Shown here: piece after piece, positions 16,815 through 25,357 of the stretch
Numbering within the stretch: position 1 is the first letter of the stretch
Layout of the letters: each line of letters starts with the position of its first letter
NCBI GenBank assembly: GCA_947166275.1
Contig: CAMVDP010000006.1
Location: 1 to 64,000 of the forward strand
DNA: 64,000 nt
From: an uncultured Clostridia bacterium
GTDB lineage: Bacteria > Bacillota > Clostridia > Oscillospirales > Ruminococcaceae
Direction: 5' to 3'
Notes under the pieces: model-generated
Told to the model about the DNA's origin: nothing
What the model saw: the letters and a program-made list of their open reading frames with translations, nothing else
The model's database searches: none
Program-made: the position numbers and the translations under genes

Positions 16815-19475
16815 ATGAAAAACAGCAGGATAAATACAGAGATATTCTCAATATCTCACATGATAACACTCATCACAATGACAATATTCTCGATCGTGCT
16901 GATAATACTGAACCGTATCATGAACTGGGAGCTCTGGATGATACCGGTCATCGTGGCAGGCACTGCGGCGTGCGTATTCGTACACATTTCCGGCAGGCTG
17001 TCGCCGCGCACGAGGATATACTTATACGGAGGCTTCCTGATACTCGAATCCTTCTATTATGCAGTCAACATAAGCACGGTCTATGACAGTACCGCGATAG
17101 TCGTTATCATGGCATTCCTGTTTTCCATAACAGGCGAGCGCGGGCTCGTGATCGCGGGAGTCTTCGGCGGTATCGCGGGAATGGCGCTTCATCTTATCAA
17201 CAAGCATATATCCAATGGCGCAAACGCGGCGGGCGGCACGGGACTCATCTTTCAGCCTGAGTACATCATACGCGTTATCTGGCATTTCTTCCTGATACTC
17301 CTTGCCGCGGTCATTGCCGACAAAATATCCTCCGCGTGGAAGAACACCGAAGACAAGTATCAGAAAAGGATAGACGATATACTCAAGGAGAACGAAAGCG
17401 CCAACAATTTCCTCGCAAACGTCTCACATGAGATAAGAACGCCCATCAATGCCGTGCTCGGTCTCTCGGCTATCATGAAAAAGGAAGATATCCCCGAGCA
17501 GGTAAGGACAAATATGTACGCCATCACCGAGGCAGGCCACCGTATCGCGGATCAGATCGAAAACATCATGGATTACACCGAGATCGACACTAAAACGCTG
17601 TCCCTGACCCGCGAAACATACATGATAAACTCGATCATCAACGACCTTATCACCCAGCTCCGCTTCACCCGCGAAAACGGGCTCGACCTGGTGATCGACC
17701 TTGACCCGGCCGTCCCTTCGGAGCTTGTCGGTGACGGCGCGAAGCTCAAAAAGATACTCTGGCATCTTATCTCAAACGGCTTCAAGTTCACACACAGCGG
17801 CGGTGTCAATGTCAACATCACCTGCAAAAAAAGAGAGTACGGCGTCAACCTTATATTTGAAGTGACCGATACAGGCGTAGGCATGACTGAAGACGAACTC
17901 GCGCACGTTTACGACAAGTTTTATCAGTCTGATTCCGGACGCTCGCGTGCCGCCGGAGGCCTCGGACTCGGTATTCCGATCGTCAACGGGTTCGTGCGGT
18001 CAATGGGCGGATTTCTGTATATGGACAGCACGCCCGGCCAGGGCACTCTCGTGCGTGTCAGCATTCCCCAGGAAGTAGTCGACAGCTCGCCGTGCATCTC
18101 GGTAGGCAACAAGGAAAACATACACGCGGCAGGCTTCCTGTCTTTCATGACCACGAAGGATTCAAGAGTAAGAGACTTCTATCTGCAGATGATCGGACAT
18201 CTCGTCAAGGGACTCGATGTCACATTCACCCGCGCAAAATCTGTCGATGAACTCAAAGAACTAATGGCATCGACATACAACGTAACGCACCTCTTCGTCG
18301 GTACCGGTGAATACCTGAACAACAAGGAATACATTGACGAGCTCACCTCAAAGACCAATGTCGTGCTCGTCGAGGACAAAGATTACAACGGCACGACCGG
18401 TGACAATATAGCACTGCTGAAAAAGCCGTTCTGCGGCGCGCAGGCTGCGAACTTCCTCAATTACTCGCGTATCGAAGAAAACACCGAATACGCGCATATA
18501 ACCTGCCCGGGCGTAACGGCTCTGGTAGTCGATGACGAGCCGATGAATCTTCTCGTGGCGCGCGGTATATTCGAGTCATACGGCATGACGGTCAGCACTG
18601 TGACCAGCGGTCCGGATGCTATTGACGCGTGCTCCAACAATGACTTCGATATCATATTCATGGATCACATGATGCCCGGAATGGACGGCGTGGAGACTAT
18701 GAAGCGCCTGCGCGCCAACGCCGCTAAAGAAAGGAAAGAGCTCTGCATCGTGGCGCTCACAGCGAACGCGGCAAGCTCCGCCAAGGAAATGTTCATGTCG
18801 GAAGGCTTTGACGGCTTCATACCGAAGCCAATAGAGCTGATTGACCTCGAACGTGTGCTGAAGCATGTGCTGCCAAAGTCCGCGATAGCGTACGTCAATG
18901 ATACCGATGAAAAAGCTCCGGATGCACACGAAGCATCCGCAGCTCCGGCAGAGCATAAAGCGCCGGAAGTTACCAGAGCACCCGCATCACCTTCCGCACA
19001 CGCTGTTTCGGGTGACAAATACAGCACGCTGCGCGCCTGCGGTATTGATATCAATACGGGTCTGCACTACTGCCAGAACGAGATCTTCTATGACGAGATG
19101 CTCGAAGAGTACGCAAAAGGCTATAAAGACAAGCTCAAAGAGATCGACACTTATTACGAAAGCTCCGACTGGAAGAACTACCGCATCCGAGTTCACGCGA
19201 TAAAGAGCACATCGAAGATGATAGGAGCGCTGGAGCTTTCCGATACGGCAAAAGCGCTTGAAGCCGCTGCGAAAGACCTTGACATCGATACTATCAGAAA
19301 CGGTCACCCGGACTTCATGGTAATGTACCGGACGCTGCTTGAGACTATCATGGCATTCACCGGAGTACCGCCGGAGTCGGATCCCGATACGGACGACGGA
19401 CCTATTGAGTTCGATCCTGTCAGCGGTGACGACGGCGTGGTATTTGAATTTCAACCGGGAGGTGATGATGCGTGA
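16815..19475 (+). CDS. Membrane hybrid sensor histidine kinase with receiver and HPt domains
   Basis: 886 residues. Five or six helices fill residues 15-170 with little extracytoplasmic mass, so the signal is probably membrane-borne or intracellular. HisKA follows with phospho-acceptor His205 (ANVSHEIRTPINA), then the ATPase with its N-box near 322, DTGVGM and GGLGLGIPIV. A divergent, probably inactive receiver-like region (about 430-550) leads to a true receiver with Asp617 in FMDHMMPGMDG and Lys in PKPIE. An acidic/Pro linker and an HPt domain with His794 (RVHAIKSTSKMIGA) close the protein, so a complete His-Asp-His relay is encoded. The stop overlaps the start of the next kinase by 4 bp (GTGA). 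Confidence 0.93.
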   Translation: MKNSRINTEIFSISHMITLITMTIFSIVLIILNRIMNWELWMIPVIVAGTAACVFVHISGRLSPRTRIYLYGGFLILESFYYAVNISTVYDSTAIVVIMAFLFSITGERGLVIAGVFGGIAGMALHLINKHISNGANAAGGTGLIFQPEYIIRVIWHFFLILLAAVIADKISSAWKNTEDKYQKRIDDILKENESANNFLANVSHEIRTPINAVLGLSAIMKKEDIPEQVRTNMYAITEAGHRIADQIENIMDYTEIDTKTLSLTRETYMINSIINDLITQLRFTRENGLDLVIDLDPAVPSELVGDGAKLKKILWHLISNGFKFTHSGGVNVNITCKKREYGVNLIFEVTDTGVGMTEDELAHVYDKFYQSDSGRSRAAGGLGLGIPIVNGFVRSMGGFLYMDSTPGQGTLVRVSIPQEVVDSSPCISVGNKENIHAAGFLSFMTTKDSRVRDFYLQMIGHLVKGLDVTFTRAKSVDELKELMASTYNVTHLFVGTGEYLNNKEYIDELTSKTNVVLVEDKDYNGTTGDNIALLKKPFCGAQAANFLNYSRIEENTEYAHITCPGVTALVVDDEPMNLLVARGIFESYGMTVSTVTSGPDAIDACSNNDFDIIFMDHMMPGMDGVETMKRLRANAAKERKELCIVALTANAASSAKEMFMSEGFDGFIPKPIELIDLERVLKHVLPKSAIAYVNDTDEKAPDAHEASAAPAEHKAPEVTRAPASPSAHAVSGDKYSTLRACGIDINTGLHYCQNEIFYDEMLEEYAKGYKDKLKEIDTYYESSDWKNYRIRVHAIKSTSKMIGALELSDTAKALEAAAKDLDIDTIRNGHPDFMVMYRTLLETIMAFTGVPPESDPDTDDGPIEFDPVSGDDGVVFEFQPGGDDA

Positions 19476-22138
19476 ATAAGCTGATCGAAGCCATACGCGA
19501 CGAAAAAAGAACGATGCACGAACGCATGTTCCTGCTTATCGCGGTCGTCGCGCTCGGAGTCATACTTACAGATATCATAATAGGTCTGTTCATCGGTGAG
19601 AGCGTTGAGGATATAATACTGCTTGTTGTGGGATTTATAGTATTCCTCGCGCTCGTCGTCACTGGTGTGAAGTTAAGAAAACTCGACCTTGTCTCCACTA
19701 TAATTTCGCTGCTTGTAATACTTCTTCTGCTGCCGCTCGTGTTCTTCACAGGAGGCGGAGTATTCGGCGGTGCCCCCATCTGGTTCGTGTTCTCGACGCT
19801 GTTCGTGAGCATGATAGTCTACGGTATCAAGAAGTACGTGCTGCTCGTTCTTGAGGGTCTGGTCGCAACGGCTTGCTTCATAATATCGTTCATATACCCG
19901 AACACCGTCATCGAACATGACCGCGGTACCGCATATATCGACTCGCTCGTTTCGGTAGTATTCGTAAGCGCGGTGCTCACGCTTATGGTAAGCTTCGAGA
20001 TACGAATGCTGCGCAGAGAGAAAGAGCAATCCGAAGCGAAGAGCCGCGAGATAGAGGAGCTCAGCCGCTCACAGAACCGCTTCTTCTCAAGCATGAGCCA
20101 CGAGATACGCACACCTATAAACACGATAATCGGTCTCAACGAGATGATACTCCGCGAGGACACATCCGAGGAGGTAGCGGACGACGCACGGAACATCCAG
20201 TCCGCGTCAAAGCTGTTGCTGTCACTTATCAACGACATCCTCGATATGTCGAAAATGGAGTCCGGCAAAATGGAGCTCGTCCCCGTTATATACGATGTCG
20301 GAAAAATGCTGTCGGATATCGTTGACATGACATGGGTCAGGGCAAAGGAAAAGGGTCTCGATTTCACTCTTGAAGTCGACCCCACAATGCCCGCGCAGCT
20401 TCTTTGCGATGAAGTTCGTATCAAGCAGATAATCATAAACCTTCTCGGCAACGCGATAAAATACACCAAGACAGGAAGTGTGAACCTCTCGGTACACTGC
20501 CGCAGAACAAGTACGAATAAGGTGCTCGTCACCTACTCGGTCGAGGATACCGGTATAGGCATACGAAAGGAAAACATTCCATACCTTTTTGATGCGTTCA
20601 GGCGAGTCGATGAAAAGAAAAACCGCTACATCGAAGGCACCGGACTCGGTCTTTCGATAGTGAAGCAGCTTGTAGACCTTCTCGGCGGAGAAATAACAGT
20701 CACAAGTATTTACACCCAGGGCTCAACTTTCGTGGTCAGCATCGAGCAGGAGACCGTTGACGAGCGTACCATAGGCGCGTTCAGCATCGAAGCGTTCCGT
20801 AAGAGCTCTGCCGGCAAACACCACAGCGACAGCTTCGTCGCGCCTGACGCGAAAGTGCTTATCGTTGATGACAATTCAGCCAATCTGCTCGTGGCGGAGA
20901 AGCTGCTGCGCGGCACACGCATAAAGACCGAGCGCGCAGAAAGCGGCGATGCCTGCCTCAAGCTCACGCTCCAGACGCACTACGACGCGATACTCATGGA
21001 TCACCTCATGCCGGGTATGGACGGCATCGAATGCCTGCACGCGATACGCTCGCAGCTGGGCGGAATGTGCCTTGACACCCCGGTGATAGTACTTACTGCC
21101 AACGCAGGCAGCGATAATCAGGCGCTTTATCGCCGCGAGGGATTTGACGGATATCTGATGAAGCCTATCGAGCCTGATGAGCTGGAATCCGCACTGCTCG
21201 CCGTGCTTCCGTCCGCGCTGGTGGAAGTCAAGGACGGGTCCTCCGGCAAATATGTTGCGTCAGGAGCCGTGCATGAGTCCGTAAACAAAGTGCCGCTTCT
21301 GATAACCACCGACAGCGTCTCCGACCTGCCGAAGGAGCTTACGTCATCAAAGAACATTGTCGTGTTCCCGTACAAAGTGTATACTGACGAGGGAGAGTTC
21401 GATGACGGACTTGAAACGGACGGCGATGTGCTGATACGCTATATGAAGGACGAGTCGTTCCACGCACGCAGCGACTGTCCGAGCGTAGCGGAGTACGAAC
21501 AGTTTTTCGCGGAACAGCTCTCACGCGCTCGCCACATCATCCATATCGCAATGGCAAAGCGCTCCAGCGGCGGTTTCGCCAACGCAAGCGAGGCTGCGCT
21601 CGCCTTCTACAACGTCAGCGTCGTGGATTCCGGTCACCTTTCAAGCGGCATGGGACTTATGGCGCTCGCCGCAAGATCGAACATCGATGACGAACAGTTC
21701 ATCTCCCCCGACGAGCTTCGCGTAAAGCTCGAAAGTTTGCGCGACCATATCCAGACAAGCTTCATTCTCGAAAACACCGAATACCTGTACCGCAGCGGAA
21801 GACTATCAGAGAATATCAGCAAGTTCTGTACAGCTTTCATGATACACCCCGTTATCGCCATGAAAAACAGCGCGATGTCTGTCGATAAGCTATATTTCGG
21901 CAGCCTTGACCGCGCACGAAGCAAATATATACGCAACGCTCTCCGCTCACCCGAGACCATAGACACCGGGCTGCTTTTCATAACCTATGTAGGCATGAGC
22001 ACCAATGCGATCGAACAAGTGAAGGAAGAGGTCGCAAAATACGTGAAATTTGATAAGGTATACTTACAGAAGGCTTCTCCTGCCGTGTCCGCCAACTGTG
22101 GAGCCGGCACATTCGGTCTTCTCTTCAAACGGAAATAA
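19472..22138 (+). CDS. Hybrid histidine kinase-receiver fused to a DegV/FakB-like fatty-acid-binding domain
   Basis: 888 residues from a GTG overlapping the preceding stop. Five membrane helices (about 20-180) and a short coiled coil precede HisKA with His210 (SMSHEIRTPINT) and an ATPase (NAIKYTKTG, DTGIGI, GTGLGLSIV). A receiver with Asp510 (LMDHLMPGMDG) and Lys564 follows. From about 608 to the end runs a near-complete DegV fold: TTDSVSDLP, AKRSSGGFANAS, VVDSGHLSSGMG, NTEYLYRSGRLS, and a C-terminal GAGTFGLLF. DegV/FakB proteins bind a fatty acid and present it to the kinase FakA. The fusion suggests that fatty-acid occupancy feeds into or out of this phosphorelay; that part is inference. 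Confidence 0.9.
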   Translation: MNKLIEAIRDEKRTMHERMFLLIAVVALGVILTDIIIGLFIGESVEDIILLVVGFIVFLALVVTGVKLRKLDLVSTIISLLVILLLLPLVFFTGGGVFGGAPIWFVFSTLFVSMIVYGIKKYVLLVLEGLVATACFIISFIYPNTVIEHDRGTAYIDSLVSVVFVSAVLTLMVSFEIRMLRREKEQSEAKSREIEELSRSQNRFFSSMSHEIRTPINTIIGLNEMILREDTSEEVADDARNIQSASKLLLSLINDILDMSKMESGKMELVPVIYDVGKMLSDIVDMTWVRAKEKGLDFTLEVDPTMPAQLLCDEVRIKQIIINLLGNAIKYTKTGSVNLSVHCRRTSTNKVLVTYSVEDTGIGIRKENIPYLFDAFRRVDEKKNRYIEGTGLGLSIVKQLVDLLGGEITVTSIYTQGSTFVVSIEQETVDERTIGAFSIEAFRKSSAGKHHSDSFVAPDAKVLIVDDNSANLLVAEKLLRGTRIKTERAESGDACLKLTLQTHYDAILMDHLMPGMDGIECLHAIRSQLGGMCLDTPVIVLTANAGSDNQALYRREGFDGYLMKPIEPDELESALLAVLPSALVEVKDGSSGKYVASGAVHESVNKVPLLITTDSVSDLPKELTSSKNIVVFPYKVYTDEGEFDDGLETDGDVLIRYMKDESFHARSDCPSVAEYEQFFAEQLSRARHIIHIAMAKRSSGGFANASEAALAFYNVSVVDSGHLSSGMGLMALAARSNIDDEQFISPDELRVKLESLRDHIQTSFILENTEYLYRSGRLSENISKFCTAFMIHPVIAMKNSAMSVDKLYFGSLDRARSKYIRNALRSPETIDTGLLFITYVGMSTNAIEQVKEEVAKYVKFDKVYLQKASPAVSANCGAGTFGLLFKRK

Positions 22139-22141
22139 GCC

Positions 22142-24055
22142 ATGGATAAGATCATTTATTTTGACATCTGCTCGGTACCTATCTACATAATCGTGATATG
22201 TACCACCCTCTATCGCAAAATGACCAAGGGAAGATCAAACAAGCTTTTCCTCGCGGTCATTGTTCTGGCGCTTGTCGCCGCACTGTGCGAGATACTTGAA
22301 CGTATCGCCTATATTGACCCGGTGCTAAACAGCAACGACATACTCTGGGTGAAGATCTGCGAGTATGTTTACTTCGCAACGCGGAACTGCGTAAATCTGA
22401 TGTACACGCTGTTCGTCATTTCCATGACCAAGACCTGGTACCGTATACGCCCGTTCTGGCTGAAATCACTGATATGCCTTCCGTATATCGGTATTCTCGT
22501 CATGCTCGCGATCAACGAGAGCACCTCTGCGGTATTCAAGGTATTGCCGGATATAGGCTACACCCGCGGCGAGAGCATAATGATAGTGTATGCGCTCGCG
22601 TTCTCGTACATGATCTTCGGTACGCTGTACCTGATACTTAACAAAAAAACCATGGACACCGGCGAATGGCTCGCTCTGATGTCCATGTACGTGATAAACC
22701 TTGCTGTAGTACTGCTGCAGCTCATACTGTCCAAATACCTTATGGAATCCTTCGGTACATCGCTTACGATACTGTTCGTCGTGAGCTATGTGCTGCGCCC
22801 GGAAAAGCGCGTGGACATCAATACCGGATTGCCGTGTTACAGAGCTTTCTGCGAAGAGATAGGCAAGATAAAAGCCACCGGGCATAGTATCACTATCGTT
22901 ATCACAAGTATCACCAACGCATCGGAGATAAGTCTTTACCTGAAAGACTCCTACTATGACTACATACACATGATCGACGCGCAGATACGCTCTATCGCAA
23001 GGAGAGAGCGCGTGTCACACGCGGTGTTTTTCGAGCATCCGGGAAACTTCTACGTGATCCTCGATGACAGCAGGTACAATCCGGTTCAGATCATACCTGA
23101 GATCCGTGACCGTGTCCGCAGAGAAAGCAATGAAGTGTTCGAAAAAGGCATAGTGCCCGACGCACGTATAGTTACAGTCGACTTCCCCGGGGAGATAAGC
23201 AGCATCGACGAACTGCTGCGCTTCGGTCACACGTTCGTGCGCTTCACCGACTACAGCAGAGTATTCAACCGCGCGTCAGCGATAATAAACAAACCCGCTT
23301 ATCTCACAGAAGCCCACATCGACGAGATCCTCACGCGCGCCTTAAGCTCCGGCGGGCTCAAGGTGATGTACCGTCCGATAGTATCCGTGGCAGCCGGTAA
23401 GGCTTCCGCAGTGGATACCGTGATATCTGTCACCGACGATGTGTACGGCAGCATTGACCCGGAAATACTGATCAATGCCGCTGAAGAGAGTGGTGCGATC
23501 GTAAAGCTGGAAAACCGCATACTCGACGACGCATTTTCATTCGCGGGCAGCGAAGAGTTCACCTCGCTCGGATATTCACGCATCCACATCCGCCTGTCCG
23601 TAATGCGCTGCATGCAGATGAACCTGACCGACACGATCTGGCAGTTCAGGGACAAGTACCGCGTTTCCCCAGAAAGGATAGCTTTCGAGATAAGAGAGTC
23701 CTCGTACGAGAACATAAGCAGCATATTCAGCGAGAACCTGAAAAAACTGTCCGCCCAGGGCTACATGATCGTCCTGGACGGATTTGGCAGAGGTTATTCA
23801 AATATGCGACACCTGCTCGATATGCCGATAAAAGCGGTGAAGCTCGACAGCGATCTTGTCACATCGTCATCATCAAAGAGCGGTCGTGCCATGCTCAACG
23901 GTATCATTCAGATGCTCCGCGCTATACCGCTTGAGGTGATCGTGGTGGATGCCGACGACAAAGAGACCGCCGATATGCTTTGCGGCATGGGATGCGACAT
24001 GTTGTCGGGACGTTACTACGCAGACCCCGTCGAGCGCGCTGCGCTTATAATCTGA
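22142..24055 (+). CDS. Seven-helix membrane protein with degenerate GGDEF and EAL domains
   Basis: 637 residues, starting three bases after the DegV-fusion kinase. Residues 1-220 carry about seven helices. A GGDEF-like region (about 222-350, from VDINTGLPCYRAF) has lost the active-site loop, reading HPGNFYVIL. The EAL region (about 385-637) keeps the fold but not the catalytic set: the EAL triplet is DTV, the DDFG motif reads LDGFGRGYSN, AEGVE is replaced by VDADDKE, and the final Q-G motif is LSGRYY. It is therefore probably a c-di-GMP receptor or a signalling scaffold rather than an enzyme. Cotranscription with two hybrid kinases points to one pathway. Its 3' end overlaps the convergent pseudo-receiver gene by 11 bp. 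Confidence 0.82.
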   Translation: MDKIIYFDICSVPIYIIVICTTLYRKMTKGRSNKLFLAVIVLALVAALCEILERIAYIDPVLNSNDILWVKICEYVYFATRNCVNLMYTLFVISMTKTWYRIRPFWLKSLICLPYIGILVMLAINESTSAVFKVLPDIGYTRGESIMIVYALAFSYMIFGTLYLILNKKTMDTGEWLALMSMYVINLAVVLLQLILSKYLMESFGTSLTILFVVSYVLRPEKRVDINTGLPCYRAFCEEIGKIKATGHSITIVITSITNASEISLYLKDSYYDYIHMIDAQIRSIARRERVSHAVFFEHPGNFYVILDDSRYNPVQIIPEIRDRVRRESNEVFEKGIVPDARIVTVDFPGEISSIDELLRFGHTFVRFTDYSRVFNRASAIINKPAYLTEAHIDEILTRALSSGGLKVMYRPIVSVAAGKASAVDTVISVTDDVYGSIDPEILINAAEESGAIVKLENRILDDAFSFAGSEEFTSLGYSRIHIRLSVMRCMQMNLTDTIWQFRDKYRVSPERIAFEIRESSYENISSIFSENLKKLSAQGYMIVLDGFGRGYSNMRHLLDMPIKAVKLDSDLVTSSSSKSGRAMLNGIIQMLRAIPLEVIVVDADDKETADMLCGMGCDMLSGRYYADPVERAALII

Positions 24056-24839
24056 CCTGTATATTTCTCCACTGGCCTGTGGCAAAGAAATTGTCCACCG
24101 AAGCCTCAAGGTCTTCATAATTCGAGGATTTTATCATATAGCCCTGGGGCTTCAGCTGCATTACCTTCATTACCGTATCCCTGTCCGCGTGCTTTGTGAG
24201 GAAGACTATCGGGATACCCGCAGTCTTTCTCTTGCCGCGTATCATTTCCATTACTCTCGGACCGGATGTGACCGGAAGCTCGTATCCGAGCAGTATAAGA
24301 TCCGGCATGTCCTTCTCGGCGAGTGTAGCCGCGAGTATGCCTCTCTGGATCACCGTTACCTGATACTTTGTAGAAAGCACCTCTTTGACCTTCTGTAGGA
24401 ACTCGTTGTCATCGTTACATACGAGGATACGTTTTTTCTCAACTACAGCTACTCCGGAATCGCTTGCCATTTCTCCGAAAGCGATAGCTTTCACGCCCGC
24501 GATAAGGTCTTTGACATCGAAAGGACGCATGAACTCCGCAGTGATAAGGGAGACATTCACCTGCTTCTCGACGGCATTGAGTTCATTCGGATGACCCGCG
24601 GCAAACAAGTACAGGAAATTGTCCTCGCAAACCTTACCGATCGTTTTGAGCAGTTCGGGATCCTCCTCCACAAACTCTCCGCAGTACAGAAGTATGCTAT
24701 CAACGTGCTCGGCATAAGCTTCTATCATTTCCGCAAAAGGCTCGCACAGGAACGTTTCCATTCCGGCTTCCTCGAAGCCTTTTTTCATCGTATCCGTCAT
24801 AAACGCCGCGCCGGAGCTTACTATCAGTATTTTAGGCAT
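24045..24839 (-). CDS. Tandem receiver-like protein with missing phospho-acceptor (pseudo-receiver)
   Basis: 264 residues, ATG with AGGAGG upstream. The first ~120 residues (MPKILIVSSGAAFMTDTMKKGF) resemble a CheY-like fold without catalytic acids. The second half (about 137-258) is a clear receiver: ILVCNDDNEFL, LILLGYELPVTSG, a Thr in FLTKHAD, and Lys in YMIKSS. The expected phospho-acceptor Asp is Gly185, so aspartyl phosphorylation is not expected. No output domain is present. It converges on, and overlaps, the degenerate GGDEF-EAL gene, which suggests a regulatory partner for that module. A strong sigma-A promoter precedes it. Confidence 0.8.
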   Translation of the reverse strand: MPKILIVSSGAAFMTDTMKKGFEEAGMETFLCEPFAEMIEAYAEHVDSILLYCGEFVEEDPELLKTIGKVCEDNFLYLFAAGHPNELNAVEKQVNVSLITAEFMRPFDVKDLIAGVKAIAFGEMASDSGVAVVEKKRILVCNDDNEFLQKVKEVLSTKYQVTVIQRGILAATLAEKDMPDLILLGYELPVTSGPRVMEMIRGKRKTAGIPIVFLTKHADRDTVMKVMQLKPQGYMIKSSNYEDLEASVDNFFATGQWRNIQVRL

Positions 24840-24871
24840 ACTGTATCCTCCTATCGAGTATAACTATTTAT

Positions 24872-24900
24872 ATTATATCACTATGATCGGTATATGTCAA
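24872..24900 (-). promoter_or_regulatory. Sigma-A promoter of the pseudo-receiver gene
   Basis: Minus strand TTGACA (24895-24900), 17 bp, TATAAT (24872-24877). Confidence 0.88.
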
Positions 24901-24966
24901 CACAAAACTCACATTTAACCTGCTCCGTCTCACTTACGTCTTGCGGAGCATGTTTGGTATAACGCA

Positions 24967-25002
24967 GAAAAGCCGACAGGACATCCGTCCTGTCGGCTTT
25001 TC
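24967..25002 (-). terminator. Intrinsic terminator downstream of the EF-hand microprotein
   Basis: 15-bp perfect stem (24967-24981 with 24988-25002), six-base loop, ending in CTTTTC on the minus strand; symmetric enough to work in both directions. Confidence 0.8.
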
Positions 25003-25016
25003 CATGTGTTCGCGTA

Positions 25017-25190
25017 TCAGCTTGCCTTACGATCCTCATCACCGAGGTAGATATCGTCAAAGCAAGAATCATAAACGATCCTGTCGCGGTCGTTCCCGAG
25101 GATGTCCTCGGTGACGGCGCAGCCGAAGTAGTTGTCCTCCCAGCTCATGATGCCGTCGTTATCATAGTCAAAGCCAAAACCGGCGCACAT
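25017..25190 (-). CDS. Acidic EF-hand-like microprotein
   Basis: 57 residues from the ATG at 25188-25190, which has AAGGAGG at seven bases. The loop DYDNDGIMSWED (residues 8-19) fits the 12-residue calcium-binding EF-hand/dockerin pattern, with Asp at 1, 3, 5, Gly at 6 and an acidic residue at 12. The rest is acidic (GNDRDRIVYDSCFDDIYLGDEDRK) with three Cys. No signal peptide, so it is probably cytosolic. Small DxDxDG proteins are common in Ruminococcaceae but their role is unknown. A TATAAT lies upstream at 25271-25276 without a good -35, and a terminator follows. Confidence 0.6.
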   Translation of the reverse strand: MCAGFGFDYDNDGIMSWEDNYFGCAVTEDILGNDRDRIVYDSCFDDIYLGDEDRKAS

Positions 25191-25320
25191 ACATACTCCT
25201 CCTTTCGTGCTTCCCTGCATCTGTTTAGTGTTGTCCCGATCTGAAGTTCTGTTTTCCCCTTCATATCTGTATTATATCACACAACTTGTTCACTTCATGC
25301 ACAAGTGGAGTCATGTACAA

Positions 25321-25349
25321 TAAAAACCGCCGGGTAAAAGACCCGGCGG
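25321..25349 (-). terminator. Intrinsic terminator of the FliD-like gene
   Basis: 9-bp stem CCGCCGGGT/ACCCGGCGG with five-base loop; minus strand continues TTTTTATT. It lies eight bases after the stop. Confidence 0.88.
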
Positions 25350-25357
25350 GAAATGAG

